A DNA stretch of 64,000 bases, taken from Oscheius tipulae (lineage: Eukaryota; Nematoda; Chromadorea; Rhabditida; Rhabditidae). Of the stretch, positions 32,444 through 44,337 are shown piece by piece. The notes under the pieces were generated by a model. That model was not told where the DNA came from and did no database searches. It worked only from the letters and a program-made list of their open reading frames with translations. The stretch is from positions 2,232,001 through 2,296,000 of the forward strand of contig JASJZH010000006.1 in assembly GCA_037178975.1 (NCBI GenBank), given 5' to 3'. The position numbers were made by a program, and so were the translations under genes. Numbering within the stretch: position 1 is the first letter of the stretch; each line of letters opens with the position of its first letter.

Positions 32444-32660
32444 TCTAAAATTTTTTGCTTAAATTCTTACAGAACATGGCAGTGAAAAAGCGGCTCTAGC
32501 TCGCTTGGCCTTAAAAAGCGAAAATATTGATCGATGCCGTCTCTAATTGGTTTTCTCAGCAAGGTATCGTACCAAAGGGTTCTTCTGGCCCAACGCCAAA
32601 GAACAGCAATAACATCAGGTATATAAATGTAAATAGTAACATTCTCGAGCTAGAAAAACT

Positions 32661-32909
32661 TCAGTCTACAAAGCTGTCGGAACTCATTGCTCTTCTATAG
32701 TTCAAGAGTTTCGAGCTGGTCAGTCGCATTGCCTCTTTTAGTGCTGAATATATTTCTTGTTTGAACAGAAAAGAATCGGGAACCGTGGTCAGTAATCGTT
32801 TGCTCATCCTCCCCACCTGACTAATATACATGGATGGGCACATACACACACAAACACCGAATACTTACCTATGACGCTTTCTGAACCTTCGAAGAACTTT
32901 GTAGAACAT
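32661..32909 (-). CDS. Small 66-aa basic protein, unrecognised
   Basis: Two exons, 32869-32909 and 32661-32820, join across a 48-bp intron to give exactly 66 codons plus stop. The product begins MFYKVLRRFRKRH and continues with KEIYSALKEAM-like helices (FLFKQEIYSALKEAMRL) and ends MSSDSFVD. An acceptor-like GCATTTCAG lies 18 bp upstream of the ATG, as for a trans-spliced message. It sits about 220 bp upstream of the Aurora-like kinase gene on the same strand, so the two may be cotranscribed. The Leu/Arg/aromatic start faintly recalls LYR-type mitochondrial proteins, but the motif is not met and I do not assign it. Confidence 0.5.
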
Positions 32910-33038
32910 TCTGAGTGGGAGTTTGAACTGAAATGCGCGTTTTCCTAAATGGTGAAAAATTTGGGGAATAAGGGATGAAATGACAATTTAGAGAAGGAAC
33001 TGTGAGAAGAAGAAGTATTTCACTTTCCGGGGGAAATC

Positions 33039-33833
33039 GCAGTTATGCCTCCCACCCCAGTTTAGCCCCCCACAAAAAAGTTTCGCCCCCCCACCTTTTG
33101 GAAAGTTGTCAGAATCACCCCCCACTTTTGTCAGTCAAGCCCCCCACTACCCTCGTTTTTGGTGGGGGGCTCGACTGACAGGTGGGGGGCATATCTAAGA
33201 TGTCGGCATCCAAGATATGCCCCCCACTGTGGCAAGTGGGGGGTATAAATGCGAAACCCGGACAAATCTTAGATATGCCCCCCACAAAAGTCAGAAAAGC
33301 CCCCAAAGATTTTGCCCCCACCCATCTTAGTTATGCCCCCCACTTTTCGAAATTGACCTTCCAAACACCAATTTTTATTATCCCCCAAAATTGGGGATTT
33401 CTGTGTTTCGGTTTGCTTTCCCTAGCGGCACTAAGCCTAAGCATTTTAGGAAAGAAAACACTAAAAAGGCAAGAAAAGTAAGAAAAAAGGAAGACAAGGG
33501 ATGTCCAATTTTTATGGGTATAAAAATGAACTAACCTGATAAATTTTTCGTCTTCTTTTCCTGAAATGACTAAATAGGTTATCGGAATGTTTTCTGCGAA
33601 AAAACTAGCAAAAAAAGAACGTGAAAAATAATGAACAAGAAGGCAGAAGAAGAGAGAAAAATGGAAAACTGAAAGTTTGGAAAATTCGAATTACTCTCGC
33701 CATTGTAAACATCGTGCAAGGGTGGGGGAACAAACTGACGTAAGTGGGGGGGTAAAACTGCAGGGGTGGGGGGGCTTTATCGGTGGGGGTCTCAACTGAC
33801 ATTGGTGGGGGGCATAACTAAGATCTACCCCAC
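33039..33833. mobile_element. Fold-back-like element built of GCCCCCCAC words
   Basis: The left cluster (33039-33352) carries about eight GCCCCCCAC-type words mostly in one orientation, and the right cluster (33720-33833) carries about five GTGGGGGGC words in the other. Outer ends match in inverted orientation (AGTTATGCCTCCCACC at left; GGTGGGGGGCATAACT at right). The words alternate with GTCAG/CTGAC and TATCTAAGAT-like spacers. The internal part (33353-33719) is AT-rich and encodes nothing recognisable. The structure suggests a non-autonomous fold-back transposon. Confidence 0.6.
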
Positions 33834-35029
33834 TTTCCGACTTAATGCGAAAGCAGGATTCAAGATCTGGGCGAGCAAACATTGAGTGGTTTTAATTTGC
33901 TCATAATTGTAAACTATGAAGCTGCGTCTTGACTCATAGCCAGACAGTCATCGCCTCATTCACCGATATCTGCTGATTCTATTGGCGAACGTCCAAGACG
34001 CAAGTCTTCGAACTTGTATCACTAGCTTTTTAACAGACCTACACAATCTTATAACGTCGCACTATCTCATTTAGGGGGAAAAATCTTAGACGGCAATGAA
34101 CTAAAAACTGTTTAGGAGGATAAAGGGCTGTAACCGAGACAGAGTGCTCGATCTGTTTCTTTTCTGATCAAAACAAGTCTGCGCGAGGGTGATGACACTA
34201 GTCGTCTGGAAATTCTCATTGAGGCTATGCTAATCAGAAGCAACACATTTTCGAGGAGGATAAGAGCCAAAATGCAGGAAATGTGTAGAAAAACAGTCCA
34301 GCAGCTTGCGGTCAGTTTGTTTACGCAAGAAAAGCAGCCGGCAAAGATTTCATATGATTTACGAGAATCGATAGTGTTTTGGTCACTTGATGACATAAGA
34401 TGTGCGAACAGTCCGAGGAAGAGAGGAACTGCCAGACTACGGATTGTGGGAGCCGGAGACTGCGAGCGTCCCTCGGAGTGAATCAGAGAGAGAGAGCGGG
34501 CTACAGGTCGCGTGTGGAAATAGGGGTCAGCTGAGATTACGAAATCTGTCTGTTTACATGATGAGGAACATAAACAAAAATGTAGGATGATTTATGACTA
34601 ATGCGGATCACAGAAGCCTTGAGAGACCACCATCATATCAGTACATAAGCGATCCGCATTTTTTCAGTTTTTGTAACCGCACTTATGTGAAGAGGTGTTG
34701 TCGGTCACATGCAGTACATAGAAAGCATCTTGGGCTGTTTCTGAAAAGCCTTGCCAACCCAAAAGGATAAATTACAATCAATGTTACACAGTTAATCCGT
34801 TGAGACACCAGAAACACACACAGACACCAGAAATCTTCATCATACGTACTAGGACACACGAATTGAGGAATAAAGACAGAATCCAATAGTTACAACAGAA
34901 GGCACATGGTACAAAATACAAGTAAAAAATCCCGTGGATCGGTGGGAGAGATGCTGTGAACCCGAAACTACCAGTGACCAAGATGGCTCTGTAGTAAAAA
35001 TAGACAAATCATACCCCAAACAAACATTT
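33834..35029. other. Intergenic, nothing recognised
   Basis: About 1.2 kb upstream of nothing on the plus strand and downstream of the UNC-93-like gene on the minus strand. Open frames of 60-94 codons occur but without domains or splice partners. No repeat shared with other parts of the window was noticed. Confidence 0.4.
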
Positions 35030-37178
35030 TCAGTGAGTGATTCCACACTTTACCAGCTTCTGATAGCCGTACAAAGCCACGGATGTGGTCAGTCCAAAAG
35101 CGAAGGTGCCCATCCAGAGCGGAATGTGTGATATCAAGACAAAGGCAAGTGTAGTAGACCAACTCTGAAACAGTTTTTAGTAGGTGTCATCTGTTCGGTA
35201 CCTGCACGAGGTTGAAGACGACAAAGGCGAGGAGACTCTGCCCGGGAAAGTACTCTTCGGTAGCCTCATAAATGCAGATATTCCAGGTACCGTCGCTGAA
35301 TCCAATCAGGAGCGCGATGGAAAGAATGACAGTTTTGCTGAATGAGGGTTAGCAACGAAAAAGATCATGTTACCTCGGAGACCAAATGGAAGCTGCTTCC
35401 GTCGAATGGTAGTTCGCGTCGTGAGGGAAGCAGAAAAAGATGAGAATCGCTACCAAGACTTGAAGGAAGGAGCCACAGTACCGAGCAAAGGAAGTCTTGC
35501 TGATGTATGGGCGGACAAGGAAGTAAGCGATAGGGCAAACTATATTTCTTCTATTTCGATCGCAAAGCGTCTGGCTTACCGATCATTTCCCCAAATCCGA
35601 CAAACAGGGCAGCCATTGCCATGTTTTGTAGACCGTCTCCGGCGAGCCTCTTGTAGTTCGACACCATGGATGGGAAAATCGCTGAAATGGTGAAGATATG
35701 GTTGAAGGAAGTGGGGGAAGAGAGAGAAATGGCGCAAGTAAGTTTGCAGAAATAAAAATCGACAAAAGTGCAGTGGTCTACTCGAACAGCGAATCGGAAG
35801 TCGCAGACCTTTAGACGATCTATTTTTATCTGTACGAGCGTTATCGCGAAAAAATAGACAGAAATCTTGGAAATGTAACTCACACATCCAGAGGGCTTGA
35901 CTGAATCCGGCATGAAAGTAGGGGAGCATCATGTATGACATTTTCTTTGTGACCAGCAGACGAAAAAACGCTTCTTAAACTTGTAAATGAGTGGAACATC
36001 ATTTTGACCTACTCCAAGTTTGCAGAGGTGAGAGCGGCTCATGAGCCTTGTGCTCAGGGTTCGGAAGTTGGTAGAACACAAAGATGGCAAAGGCCAAAAT
36101 GGCGATGAACGACCAGTGCACAGCTGTGATGGCGCCAGGTGTGAATTGTCCATCGTCAATGTCACCCTTGTTGTGGAAGACCATCAACAAAATCAAGGGG
36201 CTTACAATTTGACTAAAGTTCGATTCCTTTAATTGCACAAAACGCTTTTACCTGAGTTGGGAAATGCCCCAACACAAAGCATTGTGCTGCATCACCTCCT
36301 CGTCGTTTGTCGTTCTGGCGATGAAATTTCCCATAGCAGGCCAGCTCACTGAAAACCGCCTTTGGACTTGAATACAGAGAAAATGTTCAAACTACGCCTT
36401 GCAAACTTACACAGGAGTGCATGTGGTTCCGATTCCTGTGAGTGAAAATGTCATACATGATGCTCATCTACTTTCATGCCGGATTCAGTGAAACCCTGTG
36501 GATGTGTGAGTTACATTTTCAAGATTCCTTTTCAATTTTGATACTCCTACTATCGTTTCTTGGCCTTGGCAGCACGCCCGACGTGTATTCACTGAATAGG
36601 GGGGTTGGGGGGCAGAATTACTCACAAAACTATGAGCGGAAGTATCTATTCCAAAACAGCCAATGCTTTTCACTTTTGTGTTAGTTTAACTTACAGGCTG
36701 CTCCGATTCCGGCCACGGCATTGAAGAGGATGTACGTCCAGTTTGTAATGACGAAAAAGGAAATCTAGAAAATGGGATGTTACCAATAAGTTCAGTTTTT
36801 TACCTCCCAAACAAGAGTGAGACTACCACCAAGAACCATCGCCTTGACCGGTCCCAAACTTTTGGTGAAGCCGGACAGAAAGACGGCTGAGAATCCGAAT
36901 ACCATGTAATAGGTAGCATTTCTGAAAGAAGAAGTGTTCATGCGCATCTAATAGCATTTACCCTATGAAACCCAAGTTGGGAATGATGCCTTCAATTTGA
37001 CTGAGCATTATCTCGTTTATGTATCCTGAAAAGATTGCGTAAATATTTGGAGAAAAAAGCTTCTACCTCTTCCATTGATCTGTATCAAGAGCAGGAGGAA
37101 TCCGACCGCTAGCATTGAAATTTTGAGGGTAGCCGACCCATTTTCGATGAAATCATGTAGCAGCTTCCAAAAGGACAT
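35030..37178 (-). CDS. UNC-93-like major facilitator superfamily membrane protein
   Basis: Eleven exons (37067-37178, 36962-37025, 36804-36921, 36695-36764, 36252-36348, 36013-36212, 35884-35973, 35580-35681, 35374-35539, 35202-35337, 35030-35164) sum to exactly 430 codons (429 aa). Family marks include NLGFIGNATYYMVFGFSA after the first membrane span, SLGPVKAMVLGG, AVAGIGAALSWPAMGNFI, a run of hydrophobic segments, MLPYFHAGFSQALWM and GFSDGTWN...EEYFPGQ. About 11-12 membrane spans are expected. UNC-93 proteins regulate a two-pore potassium channel complex in C. elegans muscle, and relatives traffic receptors or transport small molecules; the ligand here is unknown. An acceptor-like ATTGTTTAG lies 11 bp before the ATG. 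Intron 4 (36349-36694) is exceptional in length and contains an inverted copy of exon 7. Confidence 0.88.
36444..36527 (+). pseudogene. Inverted copy of exon 7 of the UNC-93-like gene inside its intron 4
   Basis: These 84 bp match the minus strand at 35862-35945 with about seven or eight differences, covering most of exon 7 (MSYMML-YFHAGFS--LWM), its donor site TGTGAGTTAC and the start of the following intron. In the sense transcript of the host gene this copy is antisense to exon 7, about 500 nt upstream of it. It is not part of a longer plus-strand gene: the frame runs on into unrelated sequence. Confidence 0.9.
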
Positions 37179-40100
37179 ATTACGCTGACCTAAACAATAT
37201 GATTAAATAAGAACTGAATTGAACCTGTGGGATGAAGCAAAGAATCTTGCATAGGGAACTGTTCACACGGTCTGCGCGGCGACGTAAAAGGGAGTAGGGT
37301 TGAGGATATGTTTGTTTGGACCGCTCGCGCACGGGCCACTGAACAAACATCCCATTGAAGAAGATATGTTAAAAGACTGAACATGTGTTGCGACAAGCAT
37401 CATTATATAAACTTTTGGATAGGTTAGGCTGAACTGAGGAAAAATGAACGAAGCGTAGGATACAACTTCGGCGTCCTGTAATGGTTCTTGTACTGGCAGC
37501 TGTATGTTTTTTGAGAGTCACGGGCAATCCAGCTGTGTTCCAAAAAGAAACGACCTTGTACAGAAGATGTACAAAAGGAATTTGAATGATGTGGGGATAA
37601 GTTCGCATTTGAAACGAAAAAATTAGGAGTTTTTAAGAGTTATAGCCGGTTGTAGAAAACAGCTGATCCTCTTTATCAAGTGCGCATGATAATGTCAACT
37701 CGCACAGGAGAGAGTGCAACTGAACATGTAGTCTCAGTACAGCAGACAGAACAGCGGCAAGCAGTCTTAAAACGTCTAAAGCATAGGTTTGAAAAAAATC
37801 TAAACCGAATAATCTGTCAAAGCAGAGAAAGAAGACTGTAAAAGAAACGAAAAAATCAGTATGCTAAGAAGCCAGTATTCAAAAAGATTGGTTTTCTATC
37901 AGTCTCAATGGATAAATCGAGCAGAAATCAGTTTGAAAAGAGTGTTCTGATAGTCAAAATGATTCATTTTGAAAGATAGCAAAACGTATCGAATCTCGAA
38001 AAAAAATCGGTGGAAGTCGGGAGAAAACCTATTTTTAAAGTAGTCTCATTGATACTACATGTGGTGGCCTAAATGATCAGAATGTTTTGAAGAAACAAAA
38101 AAAGGAAAGCCTCTCAAAAACAGCAAAAGGGTGGCAAAGTTGCTGTAGAGCGAGAGGAACCGGAATTGACACAGCCTACACTTTCCCGATGAGGCTTTTC
38201 GACCCCGAGTGATACGGCCGCGATCTTGGGCTTATTCACACGCTTGAGATCAATCATTTTGGCTAAAGATAATGATTGGAAGAAAGATAAATGGTAAGAA
38301 ACGCTATTTACGTGGGTGAATGAAAATCCTCAACATGAAATGAGTATGGAATAGGAACTGTTCGCCATATGACGACGGCAAAAGAAAACGCGTTGACCAT
38401 TACTACAAACAGGATCTTTGATAGGCAGTTTGATGCGTGGGATGAGAATCGTACTGGGTTTTCTGCTGAAACATCGTCAGCATGATCGCTAGCTCGGATC
38501 GGAGGCAACTCTATATTTAAAAAGATAGCATGAGTACTCAGTAGGATATCTAAATTATAAAAATGCGATAGGGATAGATTTAATAAGATTGATTCCTGTT
38601 TGGGCCGAAGCTATTTCGAACTTTCACTTAGTTATTCTGTCCTGTCACTGTATCAATCTGTCTTTACCAAGTTGACCAAAATTCAGATTGTTTACTTCAC
38701 GTGGTAGAATCCAAAAGTAGCCCAAACTCAGAACGAGCAGCCTTATATCTATACCCAACCGTGTATTCATAAACGAACGGCATTTTGCAATGTGTGTGTG
38801 GGGCGGCCATGCAGCAGTAATGAGCAATGTATCTATTCTCTACTGGACATTCACTTCCTTCTTGTACCGGACATTGTCCTGTTATTTCTTCTGTTTAAAC
38901 CAAGCGGAAGCCGGAAGATCAATAATATTTGGTCATCTGGCTCCCAGTTCCAAAGACCACTTTTTAATAAATCTAATGTAGGTTGGTTGTTTATGTTTTC
39001 GAAGTTTTGCTTTATTATTCAGTTTTATGAAAAGACCTCCAGAATAATTTGTGACTGACGAGTAGTATGTATTAACTGAATTCCGTGTTTTCATGCTACT
39101 CCGCCTCCTCGCCTTCTGTTTTTCTCTCATTTCCTGACCAATGGAATCATTTGTCCTTCGTTGCAATAGCGTCTGATGCGTGAAATTGAGAGATAGAGGC
39201 TCAGTAGTTCGTCTTTGCCGCAGCTGTAAAATGCCTCTAAGCCACATGGCCCTTCATCGTCTCTAGTTTTTTCCTTGAGCCTCCTTTAAACTCGTTACGA
39301 CACCATAGCCTTTTTGAGTCGTCTTCTTTAGATATTGTTATACTCTATTATTCATTCTGAAGTCTTGACAAAGGGCAATTCCGGTTAGGGGGTTCAAAGA
39401 GCCTTTGAAGGTTGTCAGCCCGAACGCCCAATACCCGATGCAGATGCTGAAAACACTGACGCTTAGGCGGAAATTACTCGTTGACACACAAAGCCTATAA
39501 ATTATATTCCAATGGAAGGCTACTGCCAAATACTCCTCCTCTTCAAAGCAGTGTAAATTATTCAGGAGAATTTGTAGATCAAGGCGGAAACCGCAAAGAA
39601 TACAATAGTGTTTTGGATTTTCTAGTCAGCTGTATACATTTTATCTAGAGGATTTTTGTTGCATTCTTTCACTATACTAGAAAACACCAGAGTCTATTTA
39701 AAACATTGGGCCAGTACGTTCCAGAAATTGATCTTAGGAGTTGAGAAGATTATTTCGGAGTTCCTGGTGTTCGGCATGTCCTGAACTACTCACACGTCTC
39801 AATATTGCCCCATAATTGAGAGTCTTTCCTCCTGCAATGTCTAAAAACAGCAGCTTGTTCCAATGTCCTTCTCTGTGCAGACGAAGCCAATGTTTTCAAT
39901 CTCTTCTCGTTTTTTGTGGGCGCCTTCTTATGATCCCCTGACAATTCACAATGCACTCTTTGCTTTTCATTCATGCAATTGCTCCAATACAGATCATGGT
40001 TAATGACTCGCGTCTTCTCTGTTTTCCTGTCGACGAGTTTGATAAAGAACTCGGCCAGCCTTAGCCATTATTACTTCTTCCCAAGCGATTAAGCTCCGAC

Positions 40101-40461
40101 TACGAGTTATGGCCCCTCAACAGCCTAAGATCCCACTCAATTTGTTACAAACGATGCCGAGTTTAGAGGTGGTTTCTCAGTCTGGAGGGAACGTTTCGGG
40201 ACAAATGAGCGCTCTGGTCTGTAGTCTTTCGTCTTCACAACACAGATCTCCTTTTTTCACTCTCAAAGAACTCTCAAACTCATTGAATTGAATTTGCTAC
40301 GAAGTATTCCCAAAAGACGGCTGGTGAGATTGTAATTTAGATCTATTTAGGGTAGAGGCACAAAAACACCTCGCCTCGTCTGATCTTCTTCTCCGTTTCC
40401 CTACTATTTGGAGTCAGCTGGAAAGTTCAGGCGCGGGTGGCCCGCCTCCAAGAATCACAAA
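37179..40461. other. Long interval without a supported gene
   Basis: About 3.3 kb. Short open frames occur on both strands (for example a 51-codon frame at about 38109-38264 on the minus strand starting MIDLKRVNKPKIAAV, and a 60-codon frame at 40109-40291 on the plus strand), but none shows domains or consistent exon joins. It should contain the promoters of the UNC-93-like gene (minus) and the channel gene (plus). Nothing else recognised. Confidence 0.4.
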
Positions 40462-43319
40462 ATGCGGGTGCCATCGCATGTGCTCCTACTTCTCGCTACA
40501 ATACTTGAGTAGTAAGTTTACGTTTTTCGAAGTTTGTCTCTTTTCAATTTGCTTCCATGTCACGTTTATTCACGTTCGCGCATAGTAATTTTCTCAAAGT
40601 TGATCCTCTACGGATCTCCTTAATCCTCTCACCTTATTTCCCTTGTTTGTTTGGTGTTCGCTCGGAAGAGCTCGTAGTCATACGAGAAACTCAATAAGGG
40701 AAAGCTGTTTGCGGGATCTCCCACGTGGAAAATCTCTTTGTTAGGTTGGTCGTCTAAACAGATGCCGTAGGGGATTTTTCCAGTCTTAATAAGAGCTATT
40801 TCGAATCGTCTTTGATTAAAAACACATGAGTGGTTCCGTGGTTCGTTCTAATCATCTCCGATGAACTGGGTCAAAGGTCCCAGGGGGAGAACGAACGCTT
40901 CATGACGCTTGTTGCTTTAGAAGTCCTAAAAACACCCAAACTACCATTGTGCTAGAAAACGTAAAAATGAATAATTTCAGTGTTTGCTGCAACGAGCATT
41001 CTTTTCACAATCACCCAATTTACCGACAGTTGTCAAAGAAAGCCATGCCAAAGAGTCCTACAGGCAAGACCCTAGATCTTCACGTTGGCTTCTATGTGGA
41101 AAGTTTGGGGAACTTTCGCTCAACTGAAATGGTTTCTTTCTTTTGTATGGTTTTAAACTTCGTGTTTAGACGTTCGACATGGACTTGTACCTCTACATGA
41201 GCTGGAAGGACACCCGCATGAAGCACAATCAGTCCGACTATGTGCTCATAAACGACAAAAACATCCTGGACAAAATGTAAACGAGCCTACTAGGGAGTGG
41301 GTCTAATAATGACAAGCTAATTTTGTTAACTCTGTCAGCATCTGGATAGCAAACAATTTAGCAAGGAAAAAGTCTGAAATTGCAAGCTAAAAACAATCTT
41401 GCTTTCTGGAAAATGAGTTCTTGTTCTTTTTGGCAGACTGCTATAGACTGAGAAGATACTAAGTTTGATGTCGCTGAATGTAGAAACTAAACCAATTGCT
41501 TTATCGATCTTAAACAAAATATTTTAGGTGGATTCCGGATTTATACTTTGCTAACGCAAGAACAGCTTACTTCCATGAAGTCACAGTAAGGGGATGTGAC
41601 AAGTTTACTGTAGTGTCTGCTTAGGTTCACAACTTCAACATGTTCATTGCTCCTGACGGAACAATAAGCTACGGAACAAGAGTCACTTTGAATCTTGGTA
41701 AGCACATTTTATTTCACTAAAACATCTATTTCAGCGTGTCATCTAAATCTTCAAAACTATCCTCTGGATCGGCAGACCTGTTTGGTGAAGATTATCAGCT
41801 GTGAGTTCCTTTCTGTCACCCACTTTCTATGCGTCAAGTGTTTGTTGGCTATTAATCTTTGGATAGAACGTCAAAAGCACAAATACCCGATAAATATGGC
41901 AAGATGGCTTGGATTTTCGATGACGAACTTTGAACGCTCAAAATGAGTGCGCGCGAACTGGGGCCACGATGTTCTCCAGGCCGGGAATGTCTGATGTTTA
42001 AGCCGGGGCGTCTGTTTGTTGATTTCGGAAGCCACGTTTTGCCTTTAGACGTTGCGAACTTTACTTTTTGAACTTAGATCAATAAAAATGTCCACTTTAC
42101 AGTATTAAAATTAAATTAGCCATTCTAAAGCACCAAATAGTGCTTTCTGATTGGGGACGTTCATCTCGGACATCCTTTTGATGAACCGATTCAATCGGCT
42201 GTCCTTTACCCCACGTGACATGACAACAAGTCGAGATAGCTGGGTCAAAACTTAATTTGGTCGCGTCCAGACGATGTCAGTGATCTCAAAATTTTTCAGA
42301 CGCCCATGTGAAAAGCGAGATGAACGCTACTTGGTTCTTGGATGGACCAATTAGATACAATCCAGAGATCGGTCTGCCAGAATACCATATCATTTCAATG
42401 GAACATGAGTACTGCAATGGAGTCTTCCATTACACAATTACGCCAAACTCTAGTCGAATAGGTATATTTAACAGGTCAGTCGTGATTCATATAATTTTTT
42501 GAGGCGACTTCTCCTGTCTTGTCGGCATGCTCAATCTTAAGAGAGCAATTGGATACCATCTTGTTCAGGTAGAAAAAACCACAAATCTGACACAAGTTTA
42601 TATAGAGTTACATTCCGACTGCACTTATCGTCGCGATTAGCTGGGTCTCGTTCTGGATTGATCGTCGGGCTGTGCCGGCAAGAGTGTCTCTGTCTTTTAC
42701 AACTCTTCTGACACTTTCTACTCAGGTAGGACATTTTTTATATGTCTTCATGAATATTTTTTTATATGTCTTTATGAATATACTTCTTCAGGGAAATGGA
42801 ATCCGCTATGCACTGCCTCCGGTCTCTTATGCTAAAGCAATTGACTATTTCTATGGAGGTAGTATAGTCAAACTTCTACCGAAACCGTAATTATTTCAGT
42901 TTGTATGCTGTTCATCTTTGGAGTGTTGTTGGAATTTGCCTTGGTGAATTCATACATGAGACGAGCAAACAAGTACAACCAGATGGCTGAGAAGCTTCAA
43001 AATGGAACAAACAAAATATCTTATGGTAAGATTATCAGAGACCCATACAATGATGTTTGTAGCTGCATCCGACTTTGACTCTGAGTACGACGGTAGCTAC
43101 TCGAAATACTATGGTGGATACACTTCAAAAAGTGCTGCACACCTAATGTTCAAAGCTCTTACGTACTCAAGAAAGGCGTTATGCATCGATCAAACTTCGC
43201 GTTTTGCATTTCCCTGTGAGTCAAACGGTAGCAGAGCAAAACATTGTTTAGTGACTTTCACCGTTTTCAACATCTTCTATTGGATGTACTACTTGAAGGA
43301 GCCGGATGAGAGCATCTAA
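40462..43319 (+). CDS. GluCl/GlyR-like anion-selective Cys-loop ligand-gated channel subunit
   Basis: Thirteen exons from 40462 to 43319 sum to exactly 421 codons (420 aa). After a signal peptide ([15 protein letters not shown]) come [40 protein letters not shown], the Cys-loop [15 protein letters not shown] (13 residues between cysteines) and a second cysteine pair (EYCNG ... DFSCL) as in glycine and glutamate-gated chloride channels. Membrane spans follow: [16 protein letters not shown] (M1), [17 protein letters not shown] (M2), [16 protein letters not shown] (M3) and [13 protein letters not shown] (M4). The PAR motif before M2 indicates anion selectivity. The M3-M4 loop is short. Introns are 37-43 bp except the first (472 bp) and sixth (499 bp). 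The ligand cannot be told from sequence alone; glutamate is the best guess. Confidence 0.9.
42734..42781 (+). repeat. 24-bp tandem duplication in a channel-gene intron
   Basis: Two adjacent 24-bp units (TTTTTTATATGTCTTCATGA-type, ending ATAT) differ by one base. They lie inside the ninth intron of the channel gene, leaving splice sites intact and making this intron longer than its neighbours. Confidence 0.9.
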
Positions 43320-43800
43320 GACACAAACTCACGGGTAGATACAGATATCTTCTTATGTTGTTAACTAGACACTATCTTAGTTCAGCTTTCTTTCAGACGG
43401 TTATTTTTTCAATAAACTTTTTGTTGATTGTCTATCGAACATACCTGATAGCCGAAACAGATGATAGTTAAATTTTGAAGGAAAACAACGGAATTTGTAC
43501 GTTCTATAATCTTATAGACATGTTTTGTGTTGGTTCTTACTATCAGCAGAGCTGTTTACAATGTATTATTATGAATTTTACTTTTTGCACACTCTTAGAC
43601 GCCAGGTCACGTACGTTCCAATTATTTTCCTCCTCACGAAAGGCTCCTTTTAAGGCAGACGTGAACAAATGCTGCTTGCTTAGTTCGTTTCATATAATCT
43701 TTTTCCGGTTAATAAATCGCTCAACATATGGTTCCTTCGTTTAGGGGTCAAAAATTTCGTAGCGGAGTGTATTTTCTCTATAATTTTTTTAGCGTTCTGC
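43320..43800. other. Spacer between channel gene and small gene
   Basis: It holds the 3' UTR of the channel gene, with AATAAACTTT about 90 bp after the stop as a candidate polyadenylation signal, and AT-rich sequence leading to the acceptor-like TTTTTTTAG just before the next ATG. No gene recognised. Confidence 0.5.
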
Positions 43801-44067
43801 ATGGGAGGAAACAGCAAATGTATCCAGAAATCAATTTTTGACTCCACAGATGTCAATCCGGTAGCTTCTCAAATTTTTTTCGCACCTTAAGCAAACAATA
43901 CGCAGGGGCCCACTACAGGAGAAGACCATGGTCTTGCCAACTTCTTCGCAGCTATCGCAGCTGTCAGCGAAGCTCTAGACAGACTGAGAGAAATGAATGA
44001 AGAGAGTCGAGAAATTGAAGAGGAGCTACTAAGAATGAGTCGAGAGCCTAATCCTTTTCACTGGTAA
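43801..44067 (+). CDS. Small 73-aa protein with N-myristoylation-type start
   Basis: Two exons, 43801-43860 and 43906-44067, join in phase 0 across a 45-bp intron and give 73 codons plus stop. The N-terminus MGGNSKC fits the N-myristoylation consensus (Gly2, Ser/Asn at positions 5-6, Lys) with a nearby Cys that could be palmitoylated. The second exon encodes an acidic amphipathic helix (ALDRLREMNEESREIEEE) and ends EPNPFHW. An acceptor-like TTTTTTTAG is 8 bp upstream of the ATG. The length, lipidation signal and helix suggest a membrane-anchored adaptor, but I do not recognise the family. It follows the channel gene on the same strand after about 480 bp. Confidence 0.6.
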
Positions 44068-44257
44068 CTTAGAGAATCTTTTCGTCCCTTTATTTTTTCC
44101 AAATAATAGTAATAAGTTCAAAATACCTGTTTTCCCTGTGATCTCCTTCGCTATTCATGTAGATGAATTAAAATTCTATAATTTGTAGTCTTTTGTTCCA
44201 TGCTGTAATAAAGTTTTAGCCGAGCGTCATTCTGCGACGAAGCGTCTACGCTTTTTA

Positions 44258-44337
44258 GAACCCCACAAATGTGCGGGAATCGAAACCAGAATGCTCAGAT
44301 TTACAGCCCACCGCGGTAACCGCCGAGCTATAGTCTG
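44258..44337 (-). other. tRNA-like sequence (tRNA pseudogene or SINE head)
   Basis: On the minus strand an A-box TAGCTCGGCGG (44320-44330) and a B-box GGTTTCGATTCCC (44275-44287, one extra T) are spaced as in a tRNA gene. The anticodon and acceptor stems do not pair properly, so it is not a functional tRNA. It touches the left inverted repeat of the element 44328-44785. Confidence 0.55.

Noticed and set aside
33039-33352. Possible CRISPR-like or short tandem array of GCCCCCCAC
   Set aside because: Words occur in both orientations with irregular spacing and the context is a eukaryotic genome; the structure is fold-back-like.
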